Shown: positions 35,223 through 44,670 of the stretch, in pieces | Position numbering within the stretch: the stretch's first letter is position 1 | How the letters are laid out: each line of letters opens with the position of its first letter | NCBI RefSeq assembly: GCF_025562715.2 | Contig: NZ_JAPFCC010000001.1 | Span: 4,176,501 to 4,240,500, forward strand | Direction of reading: 5' to 3' | Length of the DNA stretch: 64,000 bases | Source: Endozoicomonas gorgoniicola | GTDB lineage: Bacteria; Pseudomonadota; Gammaproteobacteria; Pseudomonadales; Endozoicomonadaceae | Notes under the pieces: generated by a model | Told to the model about the DNA's origin: nothing | The model's database searches: none | The model's input: the letters and a program-made list of their open reading frames with translations, nothing else | Translations under genes and position numbers: made by a program

Positions 35223-36746
35223 ATGAACAAGAATTCTATTGGCCGTGAAATACCGGTATCAGGCGTTGAGCTGTTTGGCGGGCCTTTCCAGAAAACCCCC
35301 TACCTGCCCCGTGAAAGCGGCATTCCGTCCCATAACCGCAATGGCAAAATTGTCGACTCCCTGGAACAGGCGATCATTAACAGCGGCCTTAAGGATGGGA
35401 TGACCATCTCCTTCCACCACCATTTCCGTGGCGGTGACAAGGTACTTAACACGGTCATGGCAATCATTGCCGATATGGGCATAAAAGACCTGACCATTGC
35501 GCCGAGTTCTTTGCTCGATCACCATTCGCCGGTTATTGAGCATGTAAAGAACGGTGTCATTAGCAAAATATACACCTCCGGCATGCGTGGTGAGATTGGT
35601 CAGTTCATCTCTGAAGGCGGGATGGAAGAACCGGTCATCATTCACTCCCACGGTGGCCGGGCGCGAATGATTGAGTCCGGTGAGCTGACCATTGACGTGG
35701 CTTTTCTTGGTGCGTCAACGTCCGATATTTTTGGCAACGCCAACGGCCAGAGCGGCAAGACCCGCTGCGGTTCCCTCGGCTACGCCAAGGTGGATTCAGC
35801 CCACGCCACTCACACCATACTGCTGACCGAGCAGATCACGGGTTTTCCAAACATCCCCAACAGCATTCCCCAGGATCACGTGAACAGCATTGTGGTTCTG
35901 GATGAAATTGGCGATTCATCCAAAATCAGCCAGGGGGCGGTGCGGATGACTAAAAACCCCCAGGAACTGCTTATTGCCCGACAGACTGCCCGGGTCATTG
36001 AACACTCCGGCTTTTTCAAAGACGGCTTTTCATTCCAGACCGGTTCCGGTGGTTCATCACTGGCGGTTGCCCGTTTCCTGAAAGACATTATGGATCGCCA
36101 TAACGTTAAAGGCGGCGTGGCGCTGGGTGGCATCACCACTCCACTGGTTCAGCTTCATGAGGAAGGTTATTTCCCCAAGCTGATGGATACCCAGTCTTTC
36201 GACGGTGACGCGGTGGAATCCATTGCCCGCAACCCGGACCATCTGGAAATTTCCGCCTCCCAGTACGCCAGCCTGCACACCGGAAGCTGCTCCGTGAATA
36301 TGCTGGACTTTGTGGTGCTGAGCGCTCTGGAAGTGGATACCGACTTCAATGTTAATGTTATGACCGGCTCCGACGGTGTGCTCCGGGGAGCTTCCGGCGG
36401 GCATTGCGATACGGCGGCCGGAGCCAATGTCACCATTCTGGTAATGCCACTGGTGCGTGGGCGCATCCCCTGTGTGGTGGATGCCGTTAACACCGTGGTC
36501 ACACCCGGTTCTACTGTCGATGTACTGGTTACAGACCAGGGCATTGCCGTGAATCCGGCCCGAAAAGAATTACAGGAACGACTGCGGGCGGCAGGCTTAC
36601 CCGTGGTCAGCATTGAGTACCTGCACGAGCGAGCCATCAGCATTACCGGCAAGCCTCAGCCTATCGACTATAACGACCGTGTTGTCGCCCTGGTTCAATA
36701 CCGTGACGGCACCATTATCGACGTGGTTCGTCAGGTGGCTTCCTGA
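35223..36746 (+). CDS. citF: Citrate lyase alpha subunit (citrate:acetyl-ACP transferase)
   Basis: The 507-residue protein follows CitF throughout: FHHHFRGGDKVLNTVM, YTSGMRGEIGQFISEGGME, IHSHGGRARMIE, FQTGSGGSSLAVARFL and MTGSDGVLRGASGGHCDTAAGA. It exchanges the acetyl group on the carrier for citrate. Starts 5 bp after citE behind AAGGGAT. Confidence 0.96.
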   Translation: MNKNSIGREIPVSGVELFGGPFQKTPYLPRESGIPSHNRNGKIVDSLEQAIINSGLKDGMTISFHHHFRGGDKVLNTVMAIIADMGIKDLTIAPSSLLDHHSPVIEHVKNGVISKIYTSGMRGEIGQFISEGGMEEPVIIHSHGGRARMIESGELTIDVAFLGASTSDIFGNANGQSGKTRCGSLGYAKVDSAHATHTILLTEQITGFPNIPNSIPQDHVNSIVVLDEIGDSSKISQGAVRMTKNPQELLIARQTARVIEHSGFFKDGFSFQTGSGGSSLAVARFLKDIMDRHNVKGGVALGGITTPLVQLHEEGYFPKLMDTQSFDGDAVESIARNPDHLEISASQYASLHTGSCSVNMLDFVVLSALEVDTDFNVNVMTGSDGVLRGASGGHCDTAAGANVTILVMPLVRGRIPCVVDAVNTVVTPGSTVDVLVTDQGIAVNPARKELQERLRAAGLPVVSIEYLHERAISITGKPQPIDYNDRVVALVQYRDGTIIDVVRQVAS

Positions 36747-36748
36747 GT

Positions 36749-37291
36749 GTGCGGCCAGTGACCATGAGCAGGGTAACACTTCAGGATATGCTTCAGGCAC
36801 GGGACTGGCGGCGTGAGCAGCAACAGCGACTGTTAACACAGCACGGCGGCTCTCTGATCTCCTTCACCATTAATATGCCCGGTGACGTGAAAGACTGTTA
36901 TGCCAGCCGGGTTGCCTTTGACCAGGGGCTGAAAGCAGTGCAGACGCTGTTGCGCAAAAAAAACTGGCACTGTGTGGTTACCCTGACGGAGCGAAAAGCC
37001 ACAGGGCCATTGGCACTGGTGGCTTTGGCACAGCCGGATGCAACAGCGGTCAAGCAGGCAATGATCGAGCTGGAAAATGAACACCCGCTGGGGAGACTGT
37101 TTGATCTTGATGTTCTTGACCGGGACGGACGAATTCTTTCCCGGAAAGAATTTGGGGCTCCGGTGCGTAAATGCCTTGTGTGTCATCTTGATGCGGTTAT
37201 TTGTGCCCGTTCACAACAGCACGACATTCAGCAGCTTCGCGCTCATATTCATGAGCTGGTTGTGTTACAACAAACGACTGTTGACGAATAA
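36749..37291 (+). CDS. citX: Apo-citrate lyase phosphoribosyl-dephospho-CoA transferase
   Basis: The 180-residue protein has the CitX signature LGRLFDLDVLDRDG (residues about 112-125) and a C-terminal CLVCHLDAVICAR. It transfers the prosthetic group made by CitG onto CitD. GTG 36749 follows the citF stop by 2 nt; ATG 36764 is a possible alternative. Part of the same polycistron. Confidence 0.92.
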   Translation: MRPVTMSRVTLQDMLQARDWRREQQQRLLTQHGGSLISFTINMPGDVKDCYASRVAFDQGLKAVQTLLRKKNWHCVVTLTERKATGPLALVALAQPDATAVKQAMIELENEHPLGRLFDLDVLDRDGRILSRKEFGAPVRKCLVCHLDAVICARSQQHDIQQLRAHIHELVVLQQTTVDE

Positions 37292-37299
37292 TTAACTGT

Positions 37300-37332
37300 C
37301 TCGCCTTTTCTGAAAAATTCAGGAAAGGCGAG
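37300..37332 (+). terminator. 15-bp hairpin between citX and citG
   Basis: CTCGCCTTTTCTGAA and TTCAGGAAAGGCGAG pair over 15 bp (one G-T pair) with a 3-nt loop and are followed by CTTTCC. It could attenuate transcription into citG or protect the upstream mRNA; a strong T-run is absent. Confidence 0.6.
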
Positions 37333-37350
37333 CTTTCCAAGTAGCCTCTC

Positions 37351-38271
37351 ATGATCGAATCCCTTCTTGAAAAACCCTCAGAAAACTTCTGTTCTGACCC
37401 GTCTGACCCGGCGCATTTTATTGCCGGACTCGCCTACGAGGCGATGCTGCTGGAAGTATTAACCACCCCAAAACCCGGACTGGTTGACCAGGCTAACAGT
37501 GGTTCACATAAGGATATGAACCTCTCAACGTTTATTGACAGCGCCGGGGCTATTCAGCCATGGCTTAATCATTTTGTGTCGGCTGGAATGAAAACGGCCC
37601 ATGCACCGGCAGAAACAGTGCTTGCCAGTATCAGGCCTCAGGGTATCGCCTGTGAGCAGGCCATGTTTAGTGCCACAAACGGGGTTAACACCCATAAGGG
37701 CATGATTTTTTCCATGGCTATCGTCCTTGCAGCAGCGGGTCGACAGCTGACACTGGAAGGGAAAGAAGGACTGAACAGCGAAAAGCTCTGTGACCAGGTC
37801 GCCGCAATGACAGCAGGGCTGATTGAAAGAGAACTGTCGTCTGTCCTGAAACCCCGGACTGCCGGTGAACGTTTGTTCCAACAGTTCGGACTTACCGGCA
37901 TCCGGGGAGAAGTGGAGTCCGGGTTTGCAACCGTTCGGCAGCACGCCCTGCCGGTGTTAACCTCTCTGCTAAAACACGGCCCCCGAAATATTGCACTGCT
38001 ACAGACACTGCTACACCTGATGGCCCACAACAACGACACCAATATCGTTTCCCGTGGGGGAATGCTGGCTTTGAAATACACTCAGAAACGGGCTCGCTCT
38101 TTGCTGAAAGAAGGGGGCGTACTGGCAGACAATGGCCTGGCCAGCTTGCACGCGTTTGACAGGGACATGATCGCCAGAAACCTGAGCCCTGGTGGCAGTG
38201 CCGACCTTCTGGCTCTGACGTGGCTGATGCACAGGCTTGAAACGATCAGCAGCCCATTGAGCAATTATTGA
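37351..38271 (+). CDS. citG: Triphosphoribosyl-dephospho-CoA synthase
   Basis: The 306-residue protein has family motifs AYEAMLLEVLTTPKPGLVDQANSG, TNGVNTHKGMIFSMA, HNNDTNIVSRGG and SPGGSADLLALTW. It joins dephospho-CoA and ATP to make the precursor of the citrate lyase prosthetic group. It lies 59 bp after citX, separated by the hairpin at 37300. Confidence 0.94.
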   Translation: MIESLLEKPSENFCSDPSDPAHFIAGLAYEAMLLEVLTTPKPGLVDQANSGSHKDMNLSTFIDSAGAIQPWLNHFVSAGMKTAHAPAETVLASIRPQGIACEQAMFSATNGVNTHKGMIFSMAIVLAAAGRQLTLEGKEGLNSEKLCDQVAAMTAGLIERELSSVLKPRTAGERLFQQFGLTGIRGEVESGFATVRQHALPVLTSLLKHGPRNIALLQTLLHLMAHNNDTNIVSRGGMLALKYTQKRARSLLKEGGVLADNGLASLHAFDRDMIARNLSPGGSADLLALTWLMHRLETISSPLSNY

Positions 38272-38346
38272 CCAATCTCATGGTTTACTCAGCATAAGCA
38301 CTATATGATCATCAGCACCATGGACTCTTATAAAACGTGAACGGCC

Positions 38347-40005
38347 TTGCTCGACAAGATAAAACCCATACTGAACTGGTTTTCAGGTTCAAAGTTTCAG
38401 CACCGTATCTTTCTTATCCTTCTGTTAACCAGTCTGTTTGAAATTGTCACGGTCAGTCAGGGAGCCTCATCCCTGATAGACGACATCATTGCAGAACAGG
38501 CCAGCCATAAGGCATTGAGTCAGGCAAAAATAATAGCCCGCATTCCCCTCATAAAGAGAGCGCTTCAGGAACAATCTCCGGAGTTAATTCAAGACCTGAT
38601 GCGTGACATTCAACGTTCTTCAGACACCGCTTTTATTGTTGTTGGCGATTTACAGAGTGTACGGTACTTTCATCCAAACCCTGGTAAAGTTGGCCTGACC
38701 ATGACAGGCGGTGACAATAACTGGGAAAAGCTAAGCCTTGGACAACCCTATAGCTCGATCAGTACCGGCAGTATGGGGCTTTCGGTCCGGGGCAAAGCCC
38801 CTGTGATGGACGAACAGGGTCGTCTGGTGGGCATTGTCTCGGTCGGGTATATGGTGAGCCAGATCGACAGCCGTATTGCCTCAGATGCTGCCCCTGTTAT
38901 TTACCTGACCTTCTTTGTTGTGCTGCTGGCGCTCTTTATCGCGTTTGTTATCTCATGCTATCTGAAAAAGCAGCTTCTGGGCATGGAGCCCGAGAGTATT
39001 GCAAGACGCCTGCAGGAACGTACCGCAATCATGCGGTCACTCTATGAAGGCTTTGTGGCTGTAGACGACAAAGGCATAATTACCGCTGCCAACCCATCGG
39101 CCCGGGAAGCCCTGTCCCAGGGTGAAACCCCGCTGCGGGGGAGGAATATCCGTGAGTTCCCGCAATTTATGGAGCTGGTACAACGGAAAGAACTCTGTCA
39201 GGAAAAAGATCTGCACATTACCATCGACGACACCATGCTCATTTGCAATGCCACACGCTACGGAACCCCGGGTACTCCTTACGGAACGGTGATCAGCTTC
39301 CGCAAACAGGAAGATATTGAATTACTGACCCGGCAGCTGTCACAGGTCAGGCAGTATGTGGAAACCCTCAGAGTGCAGGCTCACGAGTACGCCAACAAGC
39401 TCTCTGTCATTGGCGGCATGATTTATATGCAGGATTATGACCGGGCACTTGCCTATATAGAAAGCCAGAGTCGTTCACACCAGCAAACCATTGACTTTAT
39501 GAATCAGAACATCTGTTTCCCTAAACTTCGGGGGTTACTGATGGGCAAGTACCATCAGGCTCAGGAACTGGGAATAGAATTTATTATGGACGACGGCTGT
39601 TGTCTTAATAAGCTACCAGAGACGACGACCGAGGAACAGGTGATTGCCATTGTCGGTAATTTACTCAGTAATGCTTTCGAGGCAGTACAACGCCGTGTCA
39701 CCGGAGAAAGACAGGTAACGCTTCTTATTACGGATGTCGGTGACGATCTTGTTATAGAGGTCGAGGATAATGGCCCGGGCATACCGGATGATAAAATCCC
39801 TGACATTATCCGCAAAGGCGTGACTTCCAAAAAGGGAATAAACCATGGTGTCGGGCTGTTCCTTGTCAACAGCATTATCAATCAGGCCAATGGTCACTTG
39901 CTGTTTGAACCGGCACAGCCATCAGGGGTCGTTGTCACTGCCGTTATTCCGGGGCATTCAACCCGTTGTCGGAATGGCTCTGAACATTCAGTTTCTTACC
40001 AATAA
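38347..40005 (+). CDS. citA: Citrate sensor histidine kinase CitA/DpiB
   Basis: The 552-residue kinase has a TM helix at about 20-38, a periplasmic sensor (PAS-like/sCache) up to 180, TM2 at about 183-205, a cytoplasmic PAS domain (about 225-320), a CitA/DcuS-type H-box LRVQAHEYANKLSVIGG (H346) and an ATPase domain with N-box NLLSNAFEAV and EDNGPGIP. R106, H109, R148 and K150 match the spacing of the citrate-contacting residues of Klebsiella CitA. The start is TTG 38347. It probably activates the cit genes with CitB, whose gene lies 9 bp downstream. Confidence 0.93.
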   Translation: MLDKIKPILNWFSGSKFQHRIFLILLLTSLFEIVTVSQGASSLIDDIIAEQASHKALSQAKIIARIPLIKRALQEQSPELIQDLMRDIQRSSDTAFIVVGDLQSVRYFHPNPGKVGLTMTGGDNNWEKLSLGQPYSSISTGSMGLSVRGKAPVMDEQGRLVGIVSVGYMVSQIDSRIASDAAPVIYLTFFVVLLALFIAFVISCYLKKQLLGMEPESIARRLQERTAIMRSLYEGFVAVDDKGIITAANPSAREALSQGETPLRGRNIREFPQFMELVQRKELCQEKDLHITIDDTMLICNATRYGTPGTPYGTVISFRKQEDIELLTRQLSQVRQYVETLRVQAHEYANKLSVIGGMIYMQDYDRALAYIESQSRSHQQTIDFMNQNICFPKLRGLLMGKYHQAQELGIEFIMDDGCCLNKLPETTTEEQVIAIVGNLLSNAFEAVQRRVTGERQVTLLITDVGDDLVIEVEDNGPGIPDDKIPDIIRKGVTSKKGINHGVGLFLVNSIINQANGHLLFEPAQPSGVVVTAVIPGHSTRCRNGSEHSVSYQ

Positions 40006-40014
40006 AGCTTTTTT

Positions 40015-40692
40015 ATGGAACGTATTAACACTCTTATCGTTGAAGATGACCTGAATATTGCGCGGCTGAACAGCTTTTGTGTAGAACAGATGTTCCGCTT
40101 TAAAGAGGCGGGTATCGCATCCAATACCGAAGAGGCCAGAAATATGATTAACATATTGAAGCCTGATCTGGTTCTGCTGGATAACTACCTGCCCGATGGC
40201 CTTGGCATTGACCTGGTCAAAGAGCTGGGTAGCAAGGAAGAAAAGCCCGACATTATTCTCATCACCGCCGCACGGGACGTAGAAACCATTCAGGCAGCCA
40301 TGCGCAATGGCGTGTTTGATTACGTTATCAAGCCCATCGCCTACAGCCGACTGCAGGAGTCATTGCAGCGATATCTTGATTTCAAGCTTGCCAGAGGTGA
40401 GACAACCCTGACCCAGAATGCGATAGATAACCTGTTTGGGCATACCTCCCACAGCAACACGGGTAAGGAGTACCCCAAAGGTATTGACCCTATTTCACTG
40501 GAGAAGGTACGACAGGCGCTGGACAACAGTGAGACGTTCTCAGCAACTCAGCTGAGTCAGCTGATTGGTGTCAGCCGAACCACTGCCCGCCGCTATCTCG
40601 AATATTCTGTCAGTGTTGGTATGGCGACAGTAGCGGTTTCTCATGGTCATGTAGGAAGGCCGGAAAGGCTGTATAAAAAAGCCCGGAGGTAA
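40015..40692 (+). CDS. citB: Citrate response regulator CitB/DpiA
   Basis: The 225-residue protein has a receiver domain (LIVEDDLNIARLN, phosphoacceptor Asp in LVLLDNYLPDG, Lys in DYVIKPIAY) and a C-terminal helix-turn-helix TATQ-like segment FSATQLSQLIGVSRTTARRYLEYSV typical of the CitB/DcuR group. It is expected to bind A/T-rich sites upstream of citC and citS after phosphorylation by CitA. Confidence 0.94.
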   Translation: MERINTLIVEDDLNIARLNSFCVEQMFRFKEAGIASNTEEARNMINILKPDLVLLDNYLPDGLGIDLVKELGSKEEKPDIILITAARDVETIQAAMRNGVFDYVIKPIAYSRLQESLQRYLDFKLARGETTLTQNAIDNLFGHTSHSNTGKEYPKGIDPISLEKVRQALDNSETFSATQLSQLIGVSRTTARRYLEYSVSVGMATVAVSHGHVGRPERLYKKARR

Positions 40693-40700
40693 TAATAGCC

Positions 40701-40762
40701 CTGCCCCGTCACCACAGCCCGGCAAGGGGAATGGAGACAGGGCAGAAAAAGTCAGACAGAGC
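40701..40762. repeat. Direct repeat copy 1, flanking the toxin-like gene
   Basis: Starts CTGCCCCGTCACCACAGCCC and ends near gtcagacagagcg. It is almost identical to 42357-42418 (identical over the first 49 bases, then one A fewer and two substitutions). It carries internal complementarity (CTGCCC with GGGCAG). It lies 8 bp after citB. Confidence 0.9.
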
Positions 40763-40766
40763 GATA

Positions 40767-42239
40767 CTACAAATCCTGTTTCCAACCTCTTGGATCAAGA
40801 GCTTTATTTACTTCTCTATTAACGGCAGTTGTATTTTTGTTCCAGCTTTCAATGGCTTCATTCTTTTGAGAAGATGGCTCCCTGCCATGGTAAAGGGGGT
40901 TTTCGACTGAATAAGAAAAACTTCTATTTTTAAAACCCAATATTCCATTTACACGAAATCTATTCGCATAAACTGCTCCTGCAAAAGATTGATAAATATT
41001 TCTATCTCCATAATTACCCAAAACAAAAAACTTTCCCAGAACGTTAGACTCCAAACCTTTTACCGCAATGAGTGATATAGGTGATCCGAACATTGTCAGG
41101 CTGCCATTTTCCCTAACCATTGTACTAATTAATTTACCGTCACCTGCGTCAACGCCAATTTCATTTTTAAAAACCTGATCTCCTGAAAACTGGACCGGCT
41201 TATAGTCAAGATCAAAGTAAATGGCCTAATGAGGACAATTTGTTAGTTTTTTCGCACTGGCTTTCATAGCTGATTCAATAGCACTACAGCTATTACGAAG
41301 AATATTAATTCTAAAAAAGTTAACTTTCTGGCCTAAGTCCTGATCATTCTTATCGCCAAAATCGATTTCAGATTGAATGGTCGACGTATGAAATTCATTT
41401 TCATAAACATTGTAGTTATTAATTTTACTACCACGCCAATCAATTTTTTTGACATCCAAAACATTAACATTATCAAGACCATACGATTGTAGTGTACGTT
41501 CAAAGTCCTGGTACTGAGAAATAGCTTCTTCACTCAAACCATAGGAGTCATACCATAAAAACACCTGTTTATCAGGGTTGTAAAAAGCCCAGTCATAAAT
41601 CGTTTGCTGGTGCGGCAGAAGATCGGTGTTAGGTATTTCGTGTCCCCAGCTTGTTTTGCGCCCGGTCAGCCTGAACCAGATCAGGTGGATAGATACGTCA
41701 CTATTATTTTTCGACTGTTCATTTTTATTTTTTTTCCCGGATAGCACATAGGCAAAATCTTTCCGCACAGAACTAACAGCATCAAAAATATCATCGTCTG
41801 TATTCTTTTCAATGACGACAGAGAGCAGCCTCACCATTGCATCAATAATATAAGGGGTATCACCATCTTCCAGAAACCTTCGTTTTCCTTTTTTTGACAG
41901 GCTATTTTTTATTTCATCCAGAAGACTTTCCTCAACATCCAGTTCTGAAAAAACTTTATACCATTTACTGTCTTCAGTACTAAAGTGCAAAACCAGATCT
42001 GTAACAGCTTCTCTTGATAATCTATTCTCATCACTGTATTGCGAATTTTCTATAAGGCTATCGTGGCTAAAATATTTATCAATACTCACATTTATTGCTT
42101 CGTACAGATGAGTATCTTCAAATTTTATTGAGTGAATACTGTTATCTGAAAAAGACAGTGAAGAAAAAAACAGACAGCAAAGAAAAACAGTAATACCGTT
42201 TCGCACTTTTGCTGTCAGTATACATCGAACAAATTTCAT
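40767..42239 (-). pseudogene. Exported TcdA/TcdB-type glycosyltransferase interrupted by one amber codon
   Basis: From ATG 42239 the frame codes 337 residues and meets TAG (41228-41226). The same frame continues without a break for 152 more codons to the stop at 40767, about 490 residues in all. The start is a signal peptide (hydrophobic residues 16-31, ending SLSFS-DN). The core parallels the effector at 14717: VSIHLIWFRLTG for the nucleotide-sugar strand, and directly after the amber codon AIYFDLDYKP with the D-L-D metal motif (residues 343-345). The TAG is five codons before that motif, so a truncated product would be inactive. No CaaX box is present (ends GWKQDL). AT-rich. Either a recent pseudogene, a suppressed stop, or a sequencing error. 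Confidence 0.75.
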
Positions 42240-42356
42240 TTATTTTGCCTGTATAGAAGATTTATTAATAAGCACTCTGACAGTTACTTTTTCTTATTAG
42301 TTCCACACAGGGGCAGCATTTTTTGGAAAAATATAAAAGAGCCTTAACCTTTTTCT

Positions 42357-42418
42357 CTGCCCCGTCACCACAGCCCGGCAAGGGGAATGGAGACAGGGCA
42401 GAAAAGTCAGGCAGAACG
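42357..42418. repeat. Direct repeat copy 2, flanking the toxin-like gene
   Basis: Near-identical partner of 40701-40762 in the same orientation, ending 16 bp before the citS stop. Together the copies bracket 1.6 kb containing only the glycosyltransferase gene. Confidence 0.9.
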
Positions 42419-42434
42419 GCACAGTTTCAGCCGA

Positions 42435-43784
42435 TCAAGCCAGAATACCAAAGGCGACAGAAGCAATAACGAGAACAATCCCGCCACCGAGGCGTGATGA
42501 AATCTGGGCATAGGAGATCAGGTGCATTCGCTTGGATGCAGCCATCACTTCCAGGTCGCCGGAGCCACCACGGTTAGCCATACACAAACCGGCGGTAATA
42601 GCGGTTTCAATCTCATAGAAACCAGCCACTCGCCCGCCCAGGGCACCTCCGATAACAGCACCCAGCACAATCATGGTTGCCATGATAATGTTGGTCAGGG
42701 AAATCGCCGCAATGATTTCGCCAAGATCGGTATAAGCAACACCCACACCCACCATCAGAACCCAAAGCATCTGCTTACTGAAAAACTGGGACATTTTCTG
42801 GGCACCGATTTTCAGTTCCACAGGAACAATGCCAGACATATTCATCACCGCCACAACGATGACCATGTAGGCGTACCTGTGAATACTGACACCCGCAAAA
42901 GACGGTACTATTTTGGACAGAATGTGACCAAGGGTATAAGCCGTACAAGCCAGCAGCAAACCAACGGCGAGATCCCGTGGGGTAATTTTACGACCAGGCT
43001 TGTCGTCTTCAGGAATCTTGAACTTACCCTTGCGAACCAGCTCACCATCACCGGTCAGGTTTGAGTACTTTTTACCCAGACGGTCCAGAATGGAAGCAGC
43101 AGCAATAGCAATGATATTGGCAATGGTCAGAATGGAAATCGCTACAGAGTAGTAAGCTTCGGCAGAATTTCCGGTGGCCTGCTGATAAATCTCTGCCAGC
43201 GGAACAGCGCCAGCACCATTGCCTCCCCCCATAATGGGCAGGACATACAGCATAATCGTTTCACCGGGTGAAATGCCGAACATCATTCCGCAGGCAATCC
43301 CAAGGGCGGCAGCACCGGCAACCGCAAACAAAATGGAAGGAATATACCCAACCAGAGAACGACGGAGCAAAACGCGGTTTACCGACAAAATACTGCCCGT
43401 AATCAATACGGCAATGAACAGGTCAATAAACTTATAGTTTTTGATGAAGTCCGTAATCACCGCCACTTCGCGCTCTGACATCAGGCCAGCGTACACAAGC
43501 CAGGCCGTACCCAGAAAAATCAATACCGGGGCACCACCAATGTAGCGGTTCCAGAAAGGAAGCCGCTTGCCAATCTCCCCAAAAACGGCCCCGATGACAA
43601 AACTGATTGACAGGCCGCCCACCAACCCCCCAGGCAGGACATCAAAGGCGTGCGCCACAAGAATGACGGTGGCCGCTGCGGCAAACAGGTGAATAGACAT
43701 CCCGAACACTTCAAGGTTCATCAGTTTATCGGGTAAGGACTCACGGGACGCAGCGTTAAAATGCTGATTGGTTTGTGTACTCAT
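42435..43784 (-). CDS. citS: 2-hydroxycarboxylate (citrate) transporter, CitS/CimH family
   Basis: The roughly 449-residue membrane protein has the two GGxG re-entrant motifs of the 2HCT family, VLPIMGGGNGAGAVPLAEIY and ANRGGSGDLEVMAASKRM. It imports citrate or malate with Na+ or H+. I start at ATG 43784 (MSTQTNQHFN); a TTG at 43808 would add eight residues. It converges on citB and is expected to feed citrate lyase. The 2HCT member type (CitS, CimH or MaeN) cannot be fixed from sequence alone, but the context favours citrate. Confidence 0.9.
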   Translation of the reverse strand: MSTQTNQHFNAASRESLPDKLMNLEVFGMSIHLFAAAATVILVAHAFDVLPGGLVGGLSISFVIGAVFGEIGKRLPFWNRYIGGAPVLIFLGTAWLVYAGLMSEREVAVITDFIKNYKFIDLFIAVLITGSILSVNRVLLRRSLVGYIPSILFAVAGAAALGIACGMMFGISPGETIMLYVLPIMGGGNGAGAVPLAEIYQQATGNSAEAYYSVAISILTIANIIAIAAASILDRLGKKYSNLTGDGELVRKGKFKIPEDDKPGRKITPRDLAVGLLLACTAYTLGHILSKIVPSFAGVSIHRYAYMVIVVAVMNMSGIVPVELKIGAQKMSQFFSKQMLWVLMVGVGVAYTDLGEIIAAISLTNIIMATMIVLGAVIGGALGGRVAGFYEIETAITAGLCMANRGGSGDLEVMAASKRMHLISYAQISSRLGGGIVLVIASVAFGILA

Positions 43785-43923
43785 TAGAATTCGACCAGTA
43801 ATTATCAATTATCCGGCATTCATCCTAAGGAAAAAAAATCAGCACTTATTGATAGATATCAACGATAAAACAGGCACAAAATAGGCTCATTGAACACAAT
43901 GAATTAAATTAAAAAATATTATT
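43785..43923 (-). other. Upstream region of citS
   Basis: About 140 bp, strongly AT-rich (AAATTAAAAAATATTATTTA near 43903-43926), between the citS start and the peroxiredoxin terminator. It is a plausible CitB target; no exact promoter is assigned. Confidence 0.4.
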
Positions 43924-43959
43924 TAAAAATAAGGCGCTACCAACTGATGGCAACGCCTT
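43924..43959 (-). terminator. Terminator of the peroxiredoxin gene
   Basis: On the minus strand AAGGCGTTGCCA-loop-TGGTAGCGCCTT is followed by ATTTTTAAAT. Confidence 0.8.
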
Positions 43960-44000
43960 TACGTTCTTCAAAAAAGCTTATCAGGCTGGATTCAAAAAAC

Positions 44001-44603
44001 TTACAACTCTTCCGCGCTTTCAGACAGATAGCTGGCTACACCGTCAGGAGAAGCATTCATCCCCTTGTCGCCCTTATTCCAGCCAGCGGGACACACTTCA
44101 CCGTGCTCTTCATGGAACTGAAGTGCATCAACCAGACGGATCAGCTCGTCCATATTACGACCCAGTGGCAGGTCATTAATGATCTGGGAGCGTACAACAC
44201 CTTTGTCGTCAATCAGGAAAGCACCACGGAAAGCCACACCGCCTTCGGACTCAACATCATAGTCCTTGCAGATCTGATGAGTCATATCCGCAGCCAGGGT
44301 ATACTTCACCGGACCAATACCGCCCTCGTTAACGGGCGTATTGCGCCAGGCGTTGTGAGTAAAGTGAGAGTCGATAGAAACACCAATCACTTCAACTTTA
44401 CGTTCTTTGAATGCGTCTATACGATGATCCAGGGCAATCAGCTCCGATGGACAAACGAAAGTAAAGTCCAGCGGGTAGAAGAACAGAATACCGTATTTTC
44501 CACGAATGGCTTCCGAGAGGGAAAATTCATCAACGATAGTACCATCACCCAGAACCGCTGGAACGGTAAAATCAGGAGCCTTCTTGCCTACCAGTACGCC
44601 CAT
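44001..44603 (-). CDS. 2-Cys peroxiredoxin (AhpC/Prx1 type)
   Basis: The 200-residue thioredoxin-fold protein has peroxidatic Cys in YPLDFTFVCPSE (about residue 51) and resolving Cys in HGEVCPAGWNKG (about residue 171). It reduces H2O2 and organic peroxides in the cytoplasm with thioredoxin or AhpF. No ahpF is adjacent. A TCCGG...GAGAT stretch precedes the ATG, and the gene ends in the terminator at 43924-43959. Confidence 0.93.
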   Translation of the reverse strand: MGVLVGKKAPDFTVPAVLGDGTIVDEFSLSEAIRGKYGILFFYPLDFTFVCPSELIALDHRIDAFKERKVEVIGVSIDSHFTHNAWRNTPVNEGGIGPVKYTLAADMTHQICKDYDVESEGGVAFRGAFLIDDKGVVRSQIINDLPLGRNMDELIRLVDALQFHEEHGEVCPAGWNKGDKGMNASPDGVASYLSESAEEL

Positions 44604-44670
44604 TTATTCATCTCCGGTTAGTTAACTATGTCCAACAACACGTTCAACAACACGCAGATTCAACCTGTCC

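Noticed and set aside
40701..40762. The citB 3' repeat as an ordinary Rho-independent terminator
   Set aside because: The stem is interrupted and is followed by A rather than T on the citB strand; presence of a second copy at 42357 makes a repeat element more likely.
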